From contig JAVHKY010000027.1 in NCBI GenBank assembly GCA_035079385.1, forward strand, positions 1,116,001 through 1,180,000: 64,000 bases of DNA. The letters run 5' to 3'. The translations under genes were made by a program, and so were the position numbers. Positions within the stretch are counted from its first letter, which is position 1, and every line of letters starts with the position of its first letter. The notes beneath the pieces were generated by a model that was not told the origin of the DNA, ran no database searches, and worked only from the letters and a program-made list of their open reading frames with translations. Below, piece after piece: positions 22,440 to 32,659 of this stretch. The DNA is from Aspidiotus rigidus. Lineage: Eukaryota; Arthropoda; Insecta; Hemiptera; Diaspididae.

Positions 22440-23340
22440 AAACACGAACCAGTTCACAGCTTAGAAAAGGGATGGGCCAGGAGACTAGCGTTGAAAGCGT
22501 GTGGAAAGCGGAGGTCTACCTGAAGTTGTGAACATTTGAACGTTGCGATGTTAGGCATGCCCCTCTTTTCCGTAAAGCGTTCTTTGTGAACATCGTCAAC
22601 CAACAGGCCGAAGTGGTCCCATCGTGGTCCTGTTAGCGCTCCTACTATAATCGACCGCGGTACTTCCCTTCTGCGGCAGGTTCAGGTCAACAGATAGTTC
22701 CACCGATGACGTGGATACAGTCAAAGTCGATCCCGGAGGCCCTGTGAAAGTGGTTATTGAACCCTACCCACACTGGTATTACTATTATGGTGATACCCTG
22801 CCCGGACGTTGCATTGTTGGCCTATGCACCTTCTATGCAGGACTAGATGAGTCTGCAGGCTTAAAACCACACTGCAATAAAAAATACCCAATCTGTCAGC
22901 GCTGGTGAAGTTTGCATCTTCTACACTGAACTAGATGAGTCTGCACCGATGAACGGCAGATGCTACGAAGTACTGCACCCACCGGGTGATGGTACCCTGA
23001 GTGCCAGTGAGAGGTCTGCGGGAACCGGCGACAATGTGTTAGTAATCGCGGCGCTTGAAGCGGACCAACATATGCAGCAACCGTATTGACGGGTCGTGTT
23101 TCTGAAGCCCAGCAGGACCCGCGGATAGTCCAGCAGCACGAAAGCACACCACTTAGTTTCGTTTAGTATGACGCGCACTGCCTGTTGTTGAATCATCGGT
23201 TATACCAGAGGATGCTGGTATATGCTCCCTCCCTTTGAACAGTCTAAAGTGGACTGGCCACAGTTCCGGGGAATAATTGGATTGGTGTTTCCCATGGATG
23301 GCTGTTCAGTGGTCGGGGCGGAACCCTCGGGCTTCGGCCA
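22440..23340. other. GC-rich island of unknown, coding-like sequence
   Basis: This stretch is clearly richer in GC than its surroundings. On the + strand, frame 22711-22908 encodes a Tyr-rich run (PYPHWYYYYGD) followed by CTFYAGLDESAG. A second frame, 22865-23089, encodes VCIFYTELDESAP, then a hydrophilic tail ending HMQQPY. The two FYxxLDESA motifs come from a direct DNA repeat (about 22825-22860 and 22910-22945), in different frames. Open minus frames (22896-23147, 22963-23196) also exist because of the composition. I recognise no family. It may be a decayed retroelement ORF or gene fragment, and the CTAGTATA repeat starts directly after it at 23345. Confidence 0.35.
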
Positions 23341-23344
23341 AGAG

Positions 23345-23430
23345 GGCTAATGTAGTGTAGTATAATGTATGCTGAACCTAGTTTAAGTCTAGTATAGCAT
23401 AGTATACTATATTCTAGGCCTATACTTTCT
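23345..23430. repeat. CTAGTATA-type repeat
   Basis: Dense repeats of TAGTATA, CTAGTTTAAGTCTAG and ATAGTATACTATATTCTAGG, as at 5130, 43160 and 57925. It separates the GC-rich island from the R1-like fragment. Confidence 0.65.
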
Positions 23431-23499
23431 CATCAGAGTACGTTTTAATGATTTCAATGAAGTATTCTAACACTTTGAATTCTATGAATTTTTCAATAA

Positions 23500-23860
23500 T
23501 CTATTTCCACAACGTGGTCAAATTCTCCGTTTATATTGAGTGATACCACTGCCAGTACGTCACTTCCTTCCCTAATTTTTTCTATCTGTCTTTTTGCCGC
23601 TCGTATGCAGTCTTCAGTGCTTCGACCTTTCCGGAAGTCATATTGTCTTTTATGTATCCGTAATTTTGTTTCAGTTGTGGTACGAATTTTTCTAACATCT
23701 TGCCAAGTGGGGGCAGCATTGTAAGCGGCCTGTATGAGTCCGCACCTAGGGGGTCTTCTTCACATTTGTATACTAGGACCAATGTCCCAGACTTCCAGAG
23801 ACATGAAAAAGGCAGCTGTTCATCAGTTCCTGGAGTATTTTTGATGGTCTAGTTTCAGTA
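23500..23860 (-). pseudogene. R1-like non-LTR retrotransposon, RT fragment
   Basis: Read on the minus strand, 23850 to 23582 gives WKSGTLVLVYK, then EDPLGADSYRPLTMLPPLGK and MLEK. This is the finger region of non-LTR RTs (SYRPI.LLP.LGK.LE). After a stop and frameshift, 23575-23480 gives VLAVVSLNINGEFDHVV, the motif A segment (normally VSLDISGAFD), with the first Asp changed to Asn and the second kept. The R1-like assignment rests on the 'DPLGADSYRPL' and 'SL.I.G.FD.V' wording. Stops and lack of the remaining RT show it is a dead fragment. Confidence 0.8.
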
Positions 23861-23869
23861 TAGCGTAGC

Positions 23870-25945
23870 TTAGGCATGTGCTAGTCCTAGTTATATATCT
23901 ATGCTAGGAGTGGAAAACTCGAACAAGACTCATATATTTCTGGATTAAATCGAGGGTTCGAGGATTCTAAGTCTATCATCGGGTGGTTACTCGGATTCGT
24001 CAGTTTCCAATAGGGGAGTGGAGTTCCGGGAAAAACATTAAAAAGGTCGAGAAGATTGAGAAAAAATTTGGGGAATATAGATCAAAGATGGATTCACAAA
24101 TCCGCCAATTAGCATTGGGGTGTCGCAGTGGACTCTAGGTAGTGCTCCACCAGTTAGTTGATCGTCATAATACACCTCGTGCACGTCAATGTCACGAACC
24201 TGGTTCTCAACCCACTGATGAGCTGTCCTTTGCTCGAGTGACGTTCTGGTGCGTTTTTGTTCTCTTTTCGCTTTCCGAGTGCATATTATATATTTAAAAA
24301 AAAAAAAAAGGACAAGCAAGACAAGACAGTTGAAATGATGGTCAGTTCAGAATTTGAATCATCTTGGGCGTTGAAATTTAATCACAGATTTTAGAAGAAA
24401 ATGCTCAAAATAATTGAAATCAACTAAAACTGAGGGGAAATTTTTCGACATGCGTATCTGTCATAAAAAAGATATTTGCTTTTCAGTTACAAAGGTATTT
24501 TTAGGAAGACGTGAAGAAGACAACAGACGGCAAGTATTCCGGTACTTTCGAGTATTCTCGCTGAAGTAATGCACTTTCAAATGAGAAAAAGATAATTGTA
24601 ACTAGCTAGGTGATTGATACAAAAGCATGGAGAGAAATTCGCCGCATCTGCAATCGGAGACACGTCGGCACCGAAGGAGAATTAAATTATACTCGAAACA
24701 TTGATTCTTCTCATTCATACATCATGATGGGCTGCTTTTCAATGAAGTCGAAAACATTAGTGAATCCTCTTTCTATCTTTTATATCGTACATAAATTTTT
24801 TGAAAGGCCAGAGAGAGGAGAAAAAAAAACAGCTCTTTACCCGCGCTATATATAACAAAACACAAAATATTGTGCACAATATGTCGTTATCTGTAGTGCA
24901 TTTCGCTCGATACACTCTGGCGAAGTACCAAAACGTATTTCATATTTGAGAAGTACACGTTATAATACATTTTTGTTGCGATTTTATAATAGCCATAATT
25001 GAGTACATTTTGAAACGTATACGCAGTATTATACTCGCGCTTACCCTGTATATAGGCGAAGAAGTAATCGTTCATAAATGAATTACGATTCAATAAAACG
25101 AAGAGGAAAAAAAAAGAGAAAAATGGGAGAAAATGAAACAATTTTTCGAGATAGATGTTTCATTCACGTACTTATGATCTCGCAGAGTCAATAACTTTTA
25201 CAATCCGAACGACGGACGCATTTCAGAGAATCTTATACCATACTTGCCTTACTTGAACAAGAAAGAATGTATACATCTACACTTTCGATGTATTATACCA
25301 CATTATCTTCGAAATAATTAATTAGCGGCAAATATGATAATAACTCGTACTCGATGTACAGTATATCTAGGTACGTTTTAATAGATACTCGAGCAATTCC
25401 ACAGAGGGTGAAATACGAGCTTCATTTTCAGAACGAAAGACGAAGCCAGAAAGAGATATTTCAACCGTTTAGAGGGCTGTTAATCATCCGAATGTACTAT
25501 ATATATATGTATTCTACGTTCTTGGAAAACTCCGCCGCGCCGCCATTATAATATTCCTTACCACGCAATGTACTGTTTTAAAGTACGCAAATTAAGTACA
25601 ATTCGCCCCGCAGTATTACTCTCGAGATTTTTTCACATCAAACAAGCTCTTCGAAAATTATTAAAACGTCTGCGTTTTACTAAATCCTAATCCTGTTATA
25701 TGTAATGTAAATATGGGAAACTTACCAAACGTGGAAAATTCCGCATTATTGATAACTTGATCGTGCAATCCTGCAACAAAAAAAATTACGTTAATTTTTG
25801 GAATATTTTCGAGGAGAGTTTATTGTGAGTCAGAAAGTAAACCACTCGTCGGAAATTCAAAAAACTGATAAAGCTTTAAACTAGTCAGGTAAATCACAAT
25901 TCAACTACTATTATACTTATTCGAAATTCATTCGATAAGTTACAC
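23870..25945. other. Non-coding DNA
   Basis: This holds only short overlapping frames (24038-24319 minus, 24610-24855 plus, 24887-25141 minus) without family resemblance. From about 24840 to 25700 it is unique AT-rich sequence with many TACG and CGTA steps. No repeat family was recognised before the foldback element at 25952. Confidence 0.45.
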
Positions 25946-25951
25946 ATTATT

Positions 25952-26309
25952 ATGAACAAATTTTAAATTTTTGGAATGAACATGAACTATAGAAAGTACA
26001 TCTAGAAGTATTTTCAACGCTGAGTACTATGAAATTTACCGTTTTTCGATATTACCTCTCATTATTGTGCAATACTCGTGTTAAATTCCTGCGCTTCTTT
26101 GCGATACGCAAATGTACCTTCTGGCGCGTTGGTAGCTTGATAAGATACGTTATGCGTCGCAACAATCCGCGGTAACTAAACGTAATTTTTGCACCATAAT
26201 GAGAGAAAATATCGAAAAACGATAAATGACATGGTACTCAGCGTCGAAAATACTTCTAGATATACCTTCTATCGTTTATGTTCATTCCAAAAGTTTGAAA
26301 GTTGTTCAT
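25952..26309. mobile_element. 358-bp foldback element (long-TIR MITE), copy 1
   Basis: The left arm 25952-26072 and right arm 26189-26309 are inverted repeats of about 120 bp. Both read ATGAACAA, then TTTTTGGAATGAACAT, then TCTAGAAGTATTTTC and CGTTTTTCGATATT, then TCTCATTAT towards the centre. A spacer of about 115 bp contains ACAATCCGCGGTAACTAAAC. There is no ORF. A second, rearranged copy lies at 38290-38430. It is a non-autonomous element of unassigned superfamily, and I could not fix a target duplication. Confidence 0.88.
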
Positions 26310-26439
26310 GTGTGTTATGAATCACCGTAATCTTTCTAATCGTGTCGAATAAATTCATGAAACAGATGCGGCCTATTAACCGTTTCTTTTCCTAAAGTTT
26401 CGAATCCAATTACTATCTTTCGCATCACATATCCTCTTT

Positions 26440-26880
26440 TTTCGCCTTTGCTTGAAGTTGGAGCTCAAGCCACGCGATGTACGTTTGAGACTGACTCAAA
26501 GTTGACCAGCGTACAATACCAGAAAATTAGAAATCGATTCCTAATTGACGTCAACAGAGGAGTCAAATTTAGGTCGACAAAAAAAATTGGAAAAGTCGAC
26601 TCAAAGTTGACCTATGAACAACGTCGATTTTGGGTCGATAAAAAATTTGAAAAAGTTGACTCATAATCAAACTGAAATTGACGTGGCAAGTGAGTCAAAA
26701 GGGAGTGGACTTTAGTCAACCTCATATTTATCTGCTATCTACGTCGATGTGGGGTGGATTTCAACAATTTATCGATACAATTTTGGTCAGGATTTTGAAA
26801 GATGTTACTTCTCGGTCGATTTGAAAAATGTCAAATCGAAGGTCGACGAGGTTCACCGAACTTCTCTGTAGAGATTTGAG
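26440..26880. repeat. GTCGA-rich dispersed repeat, copy 2
   Basis: It shares ordered wording with 7360-7640: AGTCGACTCA, GGTCGATTTT-like words, a GACGTGGCAA(G/A)TGAGTCAAA segment, GATTTCAACA and TATCGA, then TTTTGAAAGATGTTA and the final GTCGATTTGA. A 72-codon frame (26448-26666) reflects the repeat and is not a gene. Confidence 0.75.
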
Positions 26881-27017
26881 GCAAAAATTGTTCCAAGTCT
26901 ATAAATGAGGTCGAGGTTCTTCTTTTCTGAAGAAAGCACATCCCCTCAAAAATATAGCAGTTTCCCTGCTTAAAAAATGGAGAGGATGACTAGCTGTATA
27001 ACAAAAAAAGAAGATAG

Positions 27018-27128
27018 AATTACCGAATAAGGGCCAGTAAGATTAGGCAGGGGGAGGGGGCTTCCCCCCTTAGGGATGTGTTAAGGTGAGTAATGTTGTC
27101 ATGTAAAACTGGCCCTTATTCGGTAATT
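27018..27128. mobile_element. 111-bp hairpin with perfect 21-bp ends
   Basis: The left end 27018-27038 (AATTACCGAATAAGGGCCAG plus T) is the exact reverse complement of 27108-27128. Between them is 69 bp with a second inverted G/C tract (GGGGGAGGGGG against CTTCCCCCC) at about 27050-27070. It has no coding capacity. It is either a very short MITE with intact ends or a small-RNA-type hairpin. No further copy was recognised in this window. Confidence 0.85.
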
Positions 27129-27139
27129 TAACCAAAAAA

Positions 27140-28420
27140 ATTTCCGACGGAGCCAAATAAATAAAGATCATTTTTCATATCTACTAGGAAATTACATCAT
27201 TTATATTTTAAAGGCACACCTTCTTTCTGATAAAATCATGACCTAGCTTGTGAATTTTTCACATAAAGGTGTACACCTCGTTCTTGGATTAATACAGACG
27301 TGATGAACTGAAAGTTAGGCTATCTAGGCTCACCTATTCTTGAACTAATATTGGCAAAGTGTGAGCTGTCTTGCTTCCGAGGGAGGATCTCACTCCCTGA
27401 ACTAGTAGGCGCGGTGTACTGTAAGATAAGCTATCTAGCTGAGTGCGCCCCCATTCTTGGTTTAATATAGAGCCCTCATACGGATATCAACGTAGGCCTA
27501 ACATGCAGCAAAATAAAAACTTATTTATACTAAACCACTTATAGATTACAAGGATTCGTCAATAGGTAGCGGTGATAAGCTTCTAGGCAGAATGATATTG
27601 AGGTCTAATAAAATAGAAAAGTTCTTTTTTTTTATATGTGAGGTAGTATGCAACCCTTATGCCAGATGTATTTCAGAAACTTCTCACTATAGAATTAAAG
27701 GTAACATATTCCGCACTCTAATTTTATGATGGTTCAGGAATACACGGAGTCTTGTCCGTGGGAATATTTTATAGTAACGGAGAAACAATGAGACGCTCTG
27801 TATCTGTATCTGAGTTATACATTTCAAAAAACTTATTAAAGAACAAACGTCGATGGAATGAATGATACCACGTAAACTTTAGAATGCTGTATCACATCTT
27901 CCGACATAGATTTGTCATCATTATGAACCCTTCAGATACGGCAGGATTGTAGCGCGGATTCATTTCACTAAAGTAGCATCCAGGAAGTGAAATACTGTGT
28001 ACCAAAGTTGTAAAAGTATTACGCGAAACTTTTAAAAAAATTCTTTGAAAAAGTTCCATTAATACTTTTTTTGGAACAATTCTTATTGTACGTATAAGGA
28101 ACGACAACGACCGTATAAGTTAACGTGTATTATTGGCTTTTTTTGTACGTTGTTCTTTTCATCATTCTCGTATATTGCTAATATGAAACGCTTTTTTTTT
28201 TCTTTTCGTGCAAATATTTTCCTCCGCCTTTCTGATTTTTTTACGCTTACCCTTATTGCATTTACATTACTAGTTCTCCGTCATTCGTAAATTTATTTTT
28301 CAAAATCAAGTCAAGAGGTTCGGAATACATCACGTAAAAGTCTTTTCTTTTGCTCGTAATCTTTTTTAAGAAAAGTCTTTCAATTTTTACGAGAAATAAA
28401 TAAGTGTATCCACGATGAGT
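27140..28420. other. Non-coding DNA with weak CTAGTATA-type wording
   Basis: Between 27290 and 27620 words such as AGGCTATCTAGG, TAGGCCTAAC and TATACTAAACC recall the CTAGTATA repeat, weakly. The rest is unique AT-rich DNA. The minus open frame 27892-28107 has no recognisable features. Confidence 0.4.
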
Positions 28421-28429
28421 ATCACTGAA

Positions 28430-29290
28430 ACGAATGTTTTTACATGTTGACCTCAGGCATCAAATAGATGAACATAACTGTATAGAGTCAGTAACATTAT
28501 ATGTCCACGTCACAGTGCTTAGTTTTATTTTTGATGAGAATTACAGCCCCTCCTCCAGGGTTTCCTCTGGGGTGGTAGCAGGAGTATGTAGAGTAGCCAA
28601 GTTGTTTTGGGTTGATAAGATGTGTTTCATTTATAAGTGCCATGTCGATGGACTGAGTGTGTAGAAAGTGCTCTAGTTCTTGTTTGTGCGGTAGTATGCC
28701 ATTGACATTCCAGCAGAGGATTTTTATACTATTGGAAGTCATTTGGTACTTTCCTTGGTCGCGTGCGGGATGACTTCAAATACACTCAAGGAAACTGACT
28801 CTTTTTTCGAGCATTGAATTATCATTTAGCTTGACCATCAAGGTTGACAGTATTTCATCCAGCTGGCTGCTTGTTGATGATTCAGTGGTAGCGCTTGTCT
28901 TTCCAAATTGCAAGCTACCTGTGGTTGCATTTGCATGGGTGCGAGTTATTTTGCCTGCATTGCCCGTTGCAGGCGCCTACGGTTTTTTGATTCTTTCAAC
29001 AGCTGAAATTTCATCTACCCAAGTTATTTTTGATTCAAGGGCTGGACTTTTAAAGTTAGACTTGACTCCACGGACAAAGAATGGTTCGTAATCTGCTTTT
29101 GCATTTCTATGTTTTCGTCGAGTTGGTTAGACGGTTTGGCGATGTTTAGGTATTTTCTTATACCTGTTTGATAAAGTTGTTTGGCATTTTCTTCTTCGAG
29201 AGATTTGACTTTGCTAAAAGCTCAGCCATTAATTGGCTAGCTTCTCCGAAGACGAGGGAGTCATACCGAATCACAACTTGTTTCTAATTT
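28430..29290 (-). mobile_element. Jockey-like non-LTR retrotransposon fragment
   Basis: On the minus strand the end of ORF1 is followed by the start of ORF2. ORF1 traces (29240 to 28790) include a SQLMAELLAKS-like part, KITWVDEISAVER and SSTSSQLDEILSTLMVKL, matching the usual C-terminal tail of Jockey-type ORF1. ORF2 begins at 28742 with the endonuclease. It is cut off after about 80-100 codons of endonuclease, and the RT is absent. Several frameshifts and stops make it dead. Confidence 0.75.
28497..28742 (-). pseudogene. AP-type endonuclease N-terminus of Jockey-like ORF2
   Basis: The frame begins MTSNSIKILCWNVNGI and holds the conserved N (WNVNG), the catalytic E in INETH, and the SCYHPRGNPGGGAVILIKN stretch. 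These are the first three blocks of the exonuclease-endonuclease-phosphatase fold used by non-LTR elements to nick target DNA. The domain normally needs about 220 residues, but here a stop comes after 81. Diverged sequence continues out of frame to about 28430. Confidence 0.88.
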
Positions 29291-29299
29291 GCACAGTCA

Positions 29300-30240
29300 T
29301 AAACGATTCGCTTTACGATTCAGAGGAGACGTGTTGCGGTCGTATGACGCACACGATGAGATTCTATATAATTCGATTTGCACATGGAGTCCTGGCGTAA
29401 TAAGGGTATCCCAATTGTCATTCTATCAAAATCAAGCATTTTGGCATTTATCTGGAAAATTTTGTATCCAAACGAAATATCAATTAACGCAATTAAAATT
29501 TTTTTTTTTTCGTTTTTTCTTAGTTTGGATAAAGAGTAAAATTGTTATCGAATCCTTTTGCGATACTCTATATAAACAAATTGTCCTGTAATTGCTCCGC
29601 GTGTTTACCTTTTACTACACGATGCGGTCGAAAATAGAATTTGTATTTCATCGTCTTTGTTGCACAACTCTGTAATGTATACCATTATAGTACGTACTGG
29701 TGGTAACGAAATGGCTCGCGGGAAATATTTGTTTTCGTTTAAAAACGTAAAACCAAGAAAGTCTAATAAATTAGTAGTCCATTTTAATTTTACCGCGCCG
29801 AAGAGCATTCAGAATTAATGACCCCGCGCTTGTTCTGGCCAGATGAAACGCTTTCCACGAACTTTTGACGTAGCTTCACCTTCAGTTACCCTGCGTACGT
29901 AGTGCTCGCAGGTTACACGTCATTTGCAGGTAATTTTGAAGTTTCTTAAGTAGCAAAATGAAAGGTACGGAAAACTATCCGACCTTACAGTAACAGATTA
30001 CGAAGAAGATGAGATACCAGCTAAATTGTTTTGTATCCCCTAAATTGTTTTCAATTTGAAGTGACATCGAAGTTATGGCCTGGCAGTCGCTTAGAAGAAG
30101 CTTTCAATTGTTATGATATGGATTTATATTTTCTCGTCCCGGGATTTCTACACGGGCGGGGCATGCGAAAACCTTAATTAATTTATGAAAAGCATCTACG
30201 AAATACACATCAAATTTTTGGGGGCTTTAAAAAGTTCCGA
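29300..30240. other. Non-coding DNA
   Basis: Open frames 29289-29591 (plus) and 29605-29808 (minus) have no domain or signal. The CpG-bearing AT-rich text resembles the other unique blocks. Nothing is recognised. Confidence 0.4.
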
Positions 30241-30259
30241 GTGTTGGGTCCGAAGACCT

Positions 30260-31440
30260 ATGAAGACTGCAAATCGACTTTGGTTACGTCATTCATTGGT
30301 AAAGGACTTGCCATGGACGTCAATATTGCGCAGAATTTGATGGAGTTTCAGAATCGCGGTCAAGAATGAATCGACACTTCGTTTTTAATCTCGACTGAAA
30401 ATCGACGTTGCTCAACTTTTCAAACACAAATTAACAATGGTCCTTGTTGTATGATCATGAGTACGCATTTTCGCTATGACCGAATACTGTAAGGTGGTGA
30501 CTGTATATCGACCCCCAGTCGACATTGATTCAGGGTCGAGCACTGTTAATCAAAGAAACAGAGCAGCCAGTTGTACGTTGATGAAAAAATTTTGAAAAGT
30601 CGACTCCCTAATCAACGTCCATGTCATGGCACATGCTCACAAAAAACTGAGAATCGACTGTTTAATCGGCTCGACAGGGCAGTCGATTCCAGGTCGATAG
30701 AAAAATCTGCAGAAATCGACGACAGATTGACGTCGCTTGGAGATCGATTCAAAGCCGACTAACATACATTACCAGAGAACTATAAGAATCCACTCAACAA
30801 AGCAGTTGATTTTAGTTGATGGAACAATTTGGAGAAGTCGACTCGCAGTCAACGACTTGAGGTCGATTTAAAGTCGACCAGTATACATTTGCAAACAACT
30901 AAAAATGAACGGTCGATTGACTCAAAGAGTCAATTTTGGGTCAATAGAAAAATTGGGAGTATTTGAAATCGATTTCAAGTTGATCAGCGTAATGGTTCTC
31001 AAAGTTTCGAAGCCTACGAATCACTCCCATGACCTACCACTTTTCCGTAGCTCCCTTCAAAAAAAATTGTTATTGAACCCGGATCTCTCCTCGGAGTCAT
31101 TCATTCCTATCTGATCAGACCAATTAATTTTTTTCACCCCTCACGGCCACCAATTTGAAAACCATTCGACTGGTGCACATTCCAAACGCAACAGAGCAGT
31201 CGACTAAGGGTGAGTAAGAAAAATTGAAAAAGTCGATCCGAAATCCACCTGAAATCTACCTGGCAAATGAGTCAAAATGGAAGACCCCATATTGACCCGA
31301 TTTCAACGTAGACGTGAGATCGATTCCAGTTAGATAGAATGAACCTATCGACGCAAATTTGATGAAGATTTTTATAGAAGTTAATTCTCGCTCGATTTGG
31401 CGTCAATGATCGGTCGACCGAAAATCGACAGTCCACTTTC
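30260..31440. repeat. GTCGA-rich dispersed repeat, longest copy
   Basis: The text is dense in AATCGAC, GTCGATT, AAGTCGACT and related words over about 1.2 kb, with internal repetition. The segment CAAAGCAGTTGATTTTAGTT with GAGAAGTCGACTC (30800-30850) repeats the order seen at 7410-7470, as do 30590-30610 and 31190-31250. At least three units in tandem disorder appear to be present. No protein is encoded. Confidence 0.7.
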
Positions 31441-31574
31441 TCATCGGAGGTATCTTCCCTTATTCCCTCCCCTGCTTATCCAGACTGATAGACAGTTGAG
31501 AGAATAAAGATGTCAATCTTTTTCTTCTAAGGATACTCAGGGAATTCATTCGAAGAGATATATTTTTAAATTTA

Positions 31575-31770
31575 TTTTAACAAAGAACCTGTTCTGTTAG
31601 GGGTTTTTCGAAAAATTTGTCGCGTGCCGTGTGATGTCCGGCAAAAACAAAAATGGTCCAAGTCCCTCTCCTACCATATATAGCTTGGAAGTTGAAATTT
31701 TTCCAAGTTCCCCTCCTATGATATATTATGGCAAGGGACTTGGAAAAATTTTGACGAACCGATATTGTTG
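31575..31770. repeat. AACAGGGAACCTGTT family repeat end
   Basis: AACAAAGAACCTGTTCTGTT followed by GGGGTTTTTCGAAAAATTTG and CGTGCCGTGTGATGTCCGG is the family's left end in its usual order. It is followed by the CCTACCATATATAGC and TTTTTCCAAGT wording typical of its body. A Penelope fragment follows directly, as at 12906. Confidence 0.75.
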
Positions 31771-32240
31771 TCCACGGCTCGTCATTTTATCCTGCTGCCC
31801 ACATGATAGCTGCTTTTAATAGTTTCATTCATCGATTGACCCACATTCAGCTCAGTCAGTCGGCTTTCCGAGAAGAACTACAAGTATAAAATACTAGCTA
31901 GAGTGAATGAGGCCAACTTGGACGTCGACCTTATGGTCAGATTACGCGGCAATGCCTTGATTCTACCTCCCCCGCGATTCAACATTGAATCAGACTCCCC
32001 TTTCTGAGGAAGTTTTCTTCAAAGTTGGGTCGTGCTCTCCGCCCTGTAGTACCTTCTACAACCTTACGACAGTGAAAGGGGTTTTTGTCAGGCAGAAGAC
32101 CCTGTCAGGCCAATGGAAAAGAGTGGGGTTTACAGTATAGTTGCAGGGATTGTAATGGTATTTATGTAGACGAGACCGGTCGCCAACTTGAAATCAGAGT
32201 GAACACCGGAAGAAGTCACCTAAAAATTTGGGGTCACTAG
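31765..32240 (+). pseudogene. Penelope-like fragment 3 (thumb, linker, GIY-YIG)
   Basis: Across frames it reads IVVHGSSFYPAAHM, FNSFIHRLTHIQLSQSAF, LDVDLMV and PFLRKFSSKLGRALRP. It then reads KSGVYS and, in the next frame, SCRDCNGIYVDETGRQLEI. These match the copy at 12906-14640 segment by segment, including KFS..LG..LRP before the nuclease. In the GIY-YIG core IYIG has become IYVD. It is frameshifted several times and is inactive. Confidence 0.82.
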
Positions 32241-32274
32241 CACTCATTCAAAACTGCACCAACTGTGGCCTTAA

Positions 32275-32650
32275 TCTAGAGTCAATTTCGAGTCAACTTC
32301 TTCAAATTTTTTATCGACAACTCCAATGCGTCGATTTCAAGTCGATTTTTTTCCGCAGTTCACTCTCTAGTAATGCACGCTGGATTGACTTCAAATCAAC
32401 GTAGAGTCGATGTACACTCACCCTCTTGAAACGCAGACAGAATGCATAGGTATAAGAATTATAATGCTTGAGTGGTGCGGCAATGGTCGAGTCTTTTGCC
32501 CGTGGGTGACGTCTAGTCGACCATACCTGAAGTTGATTTCAAGTCGACTCAATATCGATGTCGACGGTGAATCGAATAGACTTCCACTCTTTTTGAGTAA
32601 ATTTTCGATCGTATTGAGGGGAAGTAAATCGATTCAAAATCGACATGAGT
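32275..32650. repeat. GTCGA-rich dispersed repeat, further copy
   Basis: Words AGTCGATTTT, TTGATTTCAAGTCGACTC and AAATCGACATG repeat, partly in inverse order to the copy at 30260-31440, so this copy seems to lie in the opposite orientation. The open frame 32410-32652 is a repeat artefact. Confidence 0.65.
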
Positions 32651-32659
32651 GATCAGGAA

